Below are positions 57,606-64,000 of a stretch of 64,000 nt of DNA, in pieces. Each line of letters starts with the position of its first letter. The stretch's first letter is position 1. The translations under genes and the position numbers were made by a program. The notes beneath the pieces were generated by a model that saw only the letters and a list, made by a program, of their open reading frames with translations, searched no databases and was not told the origin of the DNA. This DNA comes from Acanthococcus lagerstroemiae (Eukaryota > Arthropoda > Insecta > Hemiptera > Eriococcidae), in assembly GCA_031841125.1 (NCBI GenBank), contig CM063113.1, positions 34,741,312 to 34,805,311 on the forward strand, in the 5' to 3' direction.

Positions 57606-58815
57606 TCTTTAAGGGTGATTCTCCGAAAAATTGACAATTCAACGTGAACAAAAACAAAAAAAAAATGAGGTTCACTTTTCAATTTTTTTTTCGTTGAAAT
57701 TGATACTAGGGGTATTGAGAAACCATATTCCGGTACCGACCGGGCTTGAATTTTATTTTGGGTGGTTGTAAAAAAAAATTCTTGTCCACGTTGAAAGACA
57801 AATTTTTCACGTCTACATAGTGTGATAAGATGAGGCTGTACGATCACACAGCGGCACCGTGGGTTACAATCTCACGGATCACGGTTTTATGACGTACCTA
57901 AAATTCATCTAGGAAAGTAGTCTCTGCACGAAGAAGATTTAAAGGCTGTTTCTACAGACTGCTTCTAAGTGTCGAAAGATTCACGTCCTTCAACGTGGAT
58001 ACAAGAAATACTACGTGAGTATCCACGTTGAATAATATTTTATGTCCACGTTTAAGGACAAAATCGCCTTTTTCCTTTTCCCATTGGGTAAATATGCGGA
58101 AAATATTTGATACATGTTACTGAATGTAATGTAGTCAACATTAGATTATATTATTACGTTTTTATAAATTCCGAGCTGTATATTCAATATGGCTGTTGAT
58201 GTCCACGGATGAAGGACACTTTTTTTTTTTTTTTAGAAACCAGGATCTCAGCAATAAATGAGTATTTTAGCATACAAATTATCATTATTTCACAGAAGTT
58301 CTTACACAGCCTTCTACAGAAAGTTATGAGGAAGTTATATGAGCATCTGAGAGAAGTGTAATGCTTATAGTGGAACCCTACAGAGAAGTTTGAAAATTAT
58401 CCACGTTGAAGGACATATCTCCTCCTACGTGTAGACACAACTTTGAGGCATTCTACAGGTTACTTAACTCGGTTAGAAAAAGATTGTAAGACCTATACCG
58501 TCTTGCCTCAACTTACCTCTTCAACAATGGGAAACAGTAGTTCCTGAAAATTATGTATTAAACCCTGCCAGCGAGCAAAAAAAAAAAAAAACGGAACTAG
58601 ACCAGGTTGACACCCGCGTTGATGGACATTTCAGGTGCATTTTCGATTTTCTAAGGATGTTCTGCTGAACTAGGGAGAGCTTTTACCACTGTCTCCATCA
58701 GAAGAGTTCATTTCCTCAATTTTGACATATTTCGCATGGCATTCTGATAATAAGTGGCAGAGTTACAGCCCATTTACATGAATTGTCCATTTTTCGGAGA
58801 TTTACCCAAAAAGAG
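57606..58815. mobile_element. 1.2 kb terminal-inverted-repeat element with internal motif repeats
   Basis: The left end reads CTCTTTAAGGGTGATTCTCC then GAAAAATTGACAATTCA. The right end, inverted, reads CTCTTTTTGGGTAAATCTCC then GAAAAATGGACAATTCA, so about 32 of 37 bases match. Inside, variants of TCCACGTTGAAGGACA recur at about 57785, 57995 (inverse), 58020, 58050, 58199, 58400 and 58610. A 120-codon frame at 57485-57847 crosses the left end and looks accidental. No transposase was found. Confidence 0.65.
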
Positions 58816-59214
58816 TATGCTCTGGGCAGCCTGATTATACACCATTAATTTATTTTTATTTATTTTCATACAATATTTTATACTCAATTATCAATTCTTA
58901 TTTCACCAAAATTTACGAGTATGATGTTTGTTATATGTAATTTTAGTTTTGGAAAATTTGGGAGGGGTGGGTAGGTAGACATTTTGTAAGTAAAATAGTA
59001 GTGGATCTACCTAATTTGACCTACATTTTTTAACCCAAGAAACATCACCTCCCCCTTCCCCCAAAAAAGTGGTAAGTAATGTTTCTTTACAATTTCTGAA
59101 ATTTCAGCGGGGCAGAAGCCTGCAAAAACTTATCGTCCAGCACGCTAAAGGAAATTTCGGGGCAAAAAGTATAAAGGGTTAAAGGAGGGGAGGAAGGGCA
59201 AGGCCCCCTACAAA

Positions 59215-62050
59215 TTTTACACTACAATTGCCAAGGTCTTGTGGGCGAACCCAGGTTATATGAACTTGAAAAAGCACTGAAAAAGATAAAGTGGGATGTG
59301 ATTGAATTATCTGAAATAAGGAGGGAAGGGAGAAAATGATAGAAAGGGAGAATAGAAATCTCTTATACTGTTTTGGACAAACTAGGAGCCACAGAGGGGT
59401 GGGTTTTATGTGAACAAAAAATAAGGTGCAAGGATAGTCACGATAAAAAGGGTTTCAGAGAGGGTTGCAGTATTGAAACTACATATGGGGAAAGGGAAAC
59501 TGCTATCAATAATCCAGGTGTATGCGCCTACCAATGTAGCTCCAGTGGAGGAGGCAGAGGATTTTTTCAAGTTAGTGGAAGAAACAATAAGAAGTGAGAG
59601 GGGCTATCACACAATAGTGATGGGAGATTGAAATGCAAGGGTAGGAGAAGACTCTCCTCAGTCATAAGTTCTGGGAGAATTTAGAATCGGGGAAACTGAC
59701 GAAAACGGAGAATGATTAATTGAAGTAGCGTTAGGGCAACACTTGAAAATTGTGAATACCTTTTAGAATAAACTTTTTACGAAAAAATGGACTTGGTAAT
59801 CTCCTGACAATAAAACCAGATGCGAACTGAACCATTTTCTCATAAACGACCTGAAAATGGTGACGAAATTTGAAGTTATAAACAGATTTGAGTTCTCATC
59901 AGGCCATAGGTTGATAAGAGTAACCGTGGACCTCCCCCCTGAACCATCGAATAGCAGGAAAAAGGAAGCGAAGGGGACATGGATTATACCAGTGTACAGA
60001 TGGGAGGAGGGGAACAATATGCTCGAGAAGTTGGAGTTGGCTAAAGGTACCTCCTTTCCTGGACTACAAAAGAGGAATACGATTGGATGGAGACGTCTTC
60101 AATGGGGTGGTAAAGTTGGTTGGGGAAAGGAAAACTAGGCCAACAACCAATGACAAGATTAACGTGGAAACGAAGGGCCTTATCGATTAAGAAAAAAACT
60201 GAATTAATGTGTAAAGACAACCTGACTCAGAGGGATCAAATAGAATTGTGTGAAATTAAGAAACCAACTAAAAGAAAATTAGAAGGGATATAAGAGAGTA
60301 TGACCAGGAAATGATTGCAGAAATAGGAAGAAAGTGGTTCAAGCAAGAAGGTGTGTAAGGCTCTGATGAACGGGAAAAATTTGCTCCCAGCTATCAAAGC
60401 AAAAAACTCCAAAATTAAGCTGTATGGTAGGGAGGAGATAATTAAAGAGGCCACTGAATTTTTCAAGGAACTTTACTCAAGCGAAAAAAACAGGGAAGCA
60501 AAAGAAGTGGGGGTAACCCTGGGGGAAACCAAGATGGAGAAGTAGACGAAGAAAGAGGAGGAGAAGAAAATATTCCATGTCTTCTGAGAGAAGAAGGCTG
60601 GAAAGTCTGGAAAGTCCTAGTAACAGCAAAAAAGGGTAATGTTACAGGGCCGGATGGAATGGAGAATGAGATATTGAGAATTCTAGCAAACGCTCTGGTA
60701 CCATTTATGGCAACATTTTTCAACAGATTGGTCGAACCCGGCTTTACACCGAAACAAATTGCGACCTAAAAAAGGCGATAGAAGTGAGCTAAATAATTAG
60801 AGACCAATAAGCCTGACTTCGAATACAAGCAAAATTTTCGGTAGAATAGTGAAAAATAGAATATTCAGAATTTTGGACTGGAACCAACCAAGAGATCAAG
60901 CCGGATTCAGGAAGGGGTATTCAACGATTGACCGCATTTTCACAGTGAATCAGATTTTGGAGAGAAAAAAACAAGAGAATATAACGTACCATTGGGGCTC
61001 ATGTTTATTGATTATAATAAGGCATTTGATTCGGTTTATCATTGGGCGGTGTGGGATGCGTTGTCTAAGCAGGGGGTGAACAACGATATTATAAGAGTAC
61101 TCAGAAGATGGTACGGGAAAACAAAAGCGTACGTAAGATTGGACAGGATTGAGGAAGTCTTTAATATAGAGAAAGGGGTAAAATAGGGGGATCCACTCTC
61201 CCCAAACCTGTTCAGTGCAGTCCTGGAGGAAGTCTTCAAAAAATTGAAGTTGGAGGGAAAAGGGGTGAAAATAAATGATCAATGGTTGAATAACCTACGC
61301 TATAATATTAATGAGTCACAATCTGGGAGAGCTGAGAAATATGGCATAGGAGCTCAGTATTGAAAGCGAGAGAGTGGGGTTGACAATGAACTTCTCCAAG
61401 ACTAAAGTAATGATTAATCTGGGATGCGAAGGGTTTCAGGTAAGAGGGGAGGATATAGAAATTGTCAAAGAATATAATTATTTAGTCCAAATGATCGCTT
61501 TTGAAGACAGAGGAAAAGTGGAGCTAGGGGTGAGGACTACTAAAGCGTGGAAAAACTTTTGGGCTCAGGAACCTGCCACTAAAAACGAAAATCAAAATAT
61601 TAGAGTAATGTGTGATACCCACTCTCACTTACGGAGCCCAATCCTGGTCATTGACTAGAAGGCAATACGAAAAATTGAGGCTAACTTACTTTAGAATGTT
61701 GCTAGCGTAATGAATGTTAGAATCTAGGATAGGATTAAGCTAGAAGAAATAATAAAAGCCATTGGTGCCAAGGCTATAGGCTGGAAGGTCGAAAAATTGA
61801 AACTGAGTTTTGCAGGACATATGGTGAGGGGAGAAGAAAAAGGTAGATTAGCAGAAGAATGGCCACCTAGGGAATGGAAAAGGAAAAGGGGTAGGCCGCC
61901 CACAAGATGGAGAGGCGAAATTGTAAAATCTTTTGAAATTCTATGGGGAAGATTAGGAAGGGATAGGGGGTGGTGGAGAAGGACGATACGAGCGCATGCC
62001 CATCTATGGACGCATTCGGTGGCGTGAGCACTCCTCGCACAACCAAACAA
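59215..62050 (+). mobile_element. RTE-like LINE relic 4, near full length
   Basis: The order is complete. Endonuclease start NCQGLVGEPRLYELEKALKK and ELSEIRREG (59223-59330). VYAPTNVAPVEEAEDFF and MGD-stop-NARVGED (about 59518-59650), where the F of GDFNAR is a stop. TRCELNHFLINDL (catalytic Asp of DH now Asn). RT begins GPDGMENEILRILA (about 60645), then AGFRKGYSTIDRIFTVNQIL, and motif A FIDYNKAFDSV (60992-61186) with Asp kept. GDPLSPNLFSAVLEE follows, but motif C is destroyed. GLTMNFSKTKVM comes next, then the C-terminal LSFAGHMVRGEEKGR and KRKRGRPPTRWRGEI (61797-62027). The 3' end is A-rich with AATAAA. Many shifts and stops make it inactive. At about 2.8 kb it is the best family reference here. 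Confidence 0.85.
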
Positions 62051-64000
62051 AAGCTTGTAAAATAAAAAATAAAAAAATTGAACTTATTTTTCATTCAGTG
62101 TTTCAGAGAACTCGTGACAGAACGTTTTTATTCCGTGTTTCAGAAGACCTATAACAGAACATAACTTTCGCCCTGCCATCTTGTATTCACGTAGATTCAG
62201 GGATTAGTCGGGGAGAACTTTTTCCCGAAACAGTTCGCTAGATGCCAAAACGAAAAGAACAACCATTTAGTTTTCTCCTCATCAACTTTGTTTGCACTTT
62301 GCGCAGTCTTAACTGTGCATACCGATATTTGAATACTTCCCCTGGTCTCCGGCAAAAGCTATTTCAATACGTTCCTTAATGAGTCAACTGTAGGCAACTT
62401 GACACACATAATTTCCACAATCAAAGAGCTTTCAACTACACCTTCGAAAGTATAAATAGGCACGCATCAATACTACACCGAATACTGGCCATCTCGCGAT
62501 GATCATTCACGATTTTATCGTTTGATCGAGAATTTTCAACGGAGATTCTTATTTTGGCAAGTTATTTTTTGGACTAGGTTCATTTCCTATCTCGATTATA
62601 GTTATTATCATAATCTTTCCACTCCTACACAGAAATGCAAGAACTATTTTCGCACAACTGTTTTGTTGGCAAAAGAGTAGGTAAACCAGTCGAGGAGTTG
62701 AATATTTTGTGGGCAATGTATAATGAGATTCTGAATAAAGACAAATTGATAAACGAAAATGGTGGCCGTTGACTTTTCACCGACATGCTTCTTAAAAGAT
62801 GGAGACGTTCGAAGGGACAGGTTCGTAGGCGTCACTGGTACGTATTTTCGAGAACACGATACCGTGTACGGACATCTTTTCCCCTCCAATTTTTATGGCT
62901 GATTGGAAAAATTGCCGCGAATGGATATCGAAATCTTGGAAATGCGAAATCTTAAGTTGTGTTTCACCGAGGTTGAAAATCGGGGACAAAAATGTCTCAA
63001 TTTTGAAATTGCAAACAGTTCAGTAAGCTTTAAACCGAAATATATTTTGAGATCCACATCGCATTTTACGTTCATTTTGGCGCCCGTCTTCCATATGAAA
63101 ATTTTCATTTTGAACTTGAAATTGTAATGACGTCAAAGCAGCTGTAAAAGACAACTCGACGTTCTGATTTCTTTTATAATACTTATGTAATATGTCAGTT
63201 CAGAAAGTTCCACGTCCTTTCTGAAACCAACAACACAAAACGAAAAAAGACGGAATAGGAGGCACGGTACCAGTGTGTCTTCCTCGCCAAAATCAAAAAC
63301 ACATGTCAATTTACCTGCCTGAAATCCGAAAAATTGTTGGACGTATTTGTTACTTCCCCGAACTTCAACCAGCAAAACCGAAAACGAGTCCATCAAGTCG
63401 AGGGACAATCTGACCACGCCGAAGACGAAGAGTGAGGACAGACTGAAAAGAGGAAAATCAGGCAGAGAGTCAGACAGATACGAGTAGACAATCATTTTTA
63501 TCATTTCTGATGTCATAGTTACACATTTCTCCCATTTTGGCAGCTTTGAGTTTGGGGTGGGTGGCTTGGGACGCAAGGCTGCAAAAAGGGCCTGAAAATC
63601 GAGGTAAGAGAAGAAGTCTAAAAATAGGAAGGAAATAGTGCGACGAGAAAAAAATAAAGTTTTTTGACAATTTCCGAAGATTTGCTTACGGACGCACTTC
63701 TTCGAAGTTCGACATTAATAGTAAGAACATTAAAAAATTTTGGAAGAGCGTAAGGTAATTAATCTTCAATAAATTTAAATAAGTCTGAATGACTCGAAAA
63801 GTGTTAACAGAATTCCAGCTGGTCTTAAACAAGTCTGAAATGGTGTCTCATAAAGCCTAGCAGACCCAGTACTAGAATTCGTCTATTGGAGGGATTTCAG
63901 TGTTGATCCTTAAAAGTGATTAAAATGACTCATTTACGAGTGGCGCGAGCAACATTTTTTGAAGAATTTTTATTAAACAGTAGAAGAGAAAGAATGACTG
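62051..64000. other. Right-edge sequence, no firmly supported gene
   Basis: A TATA-like GTATAAATAG at about 62449 and some possible splice sites are present (see rejected items), but no family is recognisable. A short AAGTCTGAATGACTCG-type degenerate repeat lies near 63780-63870. Confidence 0.4.

Noticed and set aside
57485..57847. 120-codon open frame on the - strand
   Set aside because: It straddles the end of the 57.6 kb inverted-repeat element, so the frame is probably accidental.
62449..62902. TATA-like GTATAAATAG followed by short frames (62635-62772; 62759-62902) with a good acceptor before 62633
   Set aside because: The peptides are short, unrecognised and lack clear donor sites. 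There is too little to call a promoter or gene.
63320..63715. Possible 5' end of a - strand gene: ATG (63713) in MSNFEEVRP before gtaagc, then a strong pyrimidine-rich acceptor near 63597 and an open frame to about 63320
   Set aside because: The splice sites look good, but the phases do not join into a long frame (the joins tried hit stops) and the downstream hydrophobic peptide matches no family I know. It could be the missing first exon region of another gene, but this is unproven.

Overview
The window is nuclear DNA of an animal, most likely an insect. Genes are split by GT-AG introns, intergenic space is AT-rich and full of decayed non-LTR retrotransposons and inverted-repeat elements, and there is a nuclear tRNA-Pro gene with a Pol III T-run terminator. 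There are no operons, ribosome binding sites or CRISPR arrays. The encoded proteins look arthropod-like, and I lean towards a hemipteran, but the species cannot be fixed from sequence alone.

Six protein genes can be supported, most with exon structures rebuilt from splice sites and reading-frame continuity. In order: (1) a + strand secreted proline-rich protein of unknown function (four coding exons, 19879-26233, with a 5.1 kb last intron); (2) a - strand two-pore-domain K+ channel, first two coding exons only (31621-30108), ending inside the first pore signature; (3) a - strand mitochondrial NIPSNAP protein, complete in five exons (39379-37762, 267 aa); (4) a + strand CHMP2A/Vps2 ESCRT-III subunit, complete in four exons (40113-41136, 228 aa), head-to-head with NIPSNAP; (5) a - strand USP39/Sad1 splicing factor in one exon (43581-42175, 468 aa), tail-to-tail with CHMP2A; (6) a - strand sarcoplasmic-calcium-binding-protein-like EF-hand gene, last four exons (54740-48240). 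A tRNA-Pro(CGG) gene lies at 44279-44350. Region 37.7-44.4 kb is thus a compact gene island between repeat-rich stretches.

The rest is mostly mobile-element debris. RTE-like LINE relics lie at about 3.8-6.6, 15.1-16.07, 52.07-52.58 and 59.2-62.05 kb. Other reverse-transcriptase relics are at 27.8-29.0, 34.1-34.76 and 56.7-57.0 kb. No readable catalytic motif is intact in the two RT sites I could check in each (motif A or YADD), so they look dead. Seven short elements have hAT-style ends and 8-bp target duplications, exact or with one or two mismatches (1.5, 6.05, 8.4, 33.1, 46.6, 47.8, 55.7 kb). Two copies of a tRNA-derived SINE lie at 35.9 and 53.0 kb.

The most unusual structures are: a 3.3 kb foldback element at 10.63-13.97 kb built from tandem ~285-bp units and a short degenerate motif, inserted in an older tandem array; a 1.2 kb terminal-inverted-repeat element at 57.6-58.8 kb with a recurring internal TCCACGTTGAAGGACA motif; a 1.36 kb inverted-repeat element in an intron of the EF-hand gene with a relic coding segment; several small perfect or near-perfect palindromic elements (18.6, 21.8, 22.2 kb); and a convergent GAATTGCGTCCC array at 53.3-53.9 kb. 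None has a clear gene of its own, and I could not assign them to named families without a database search.
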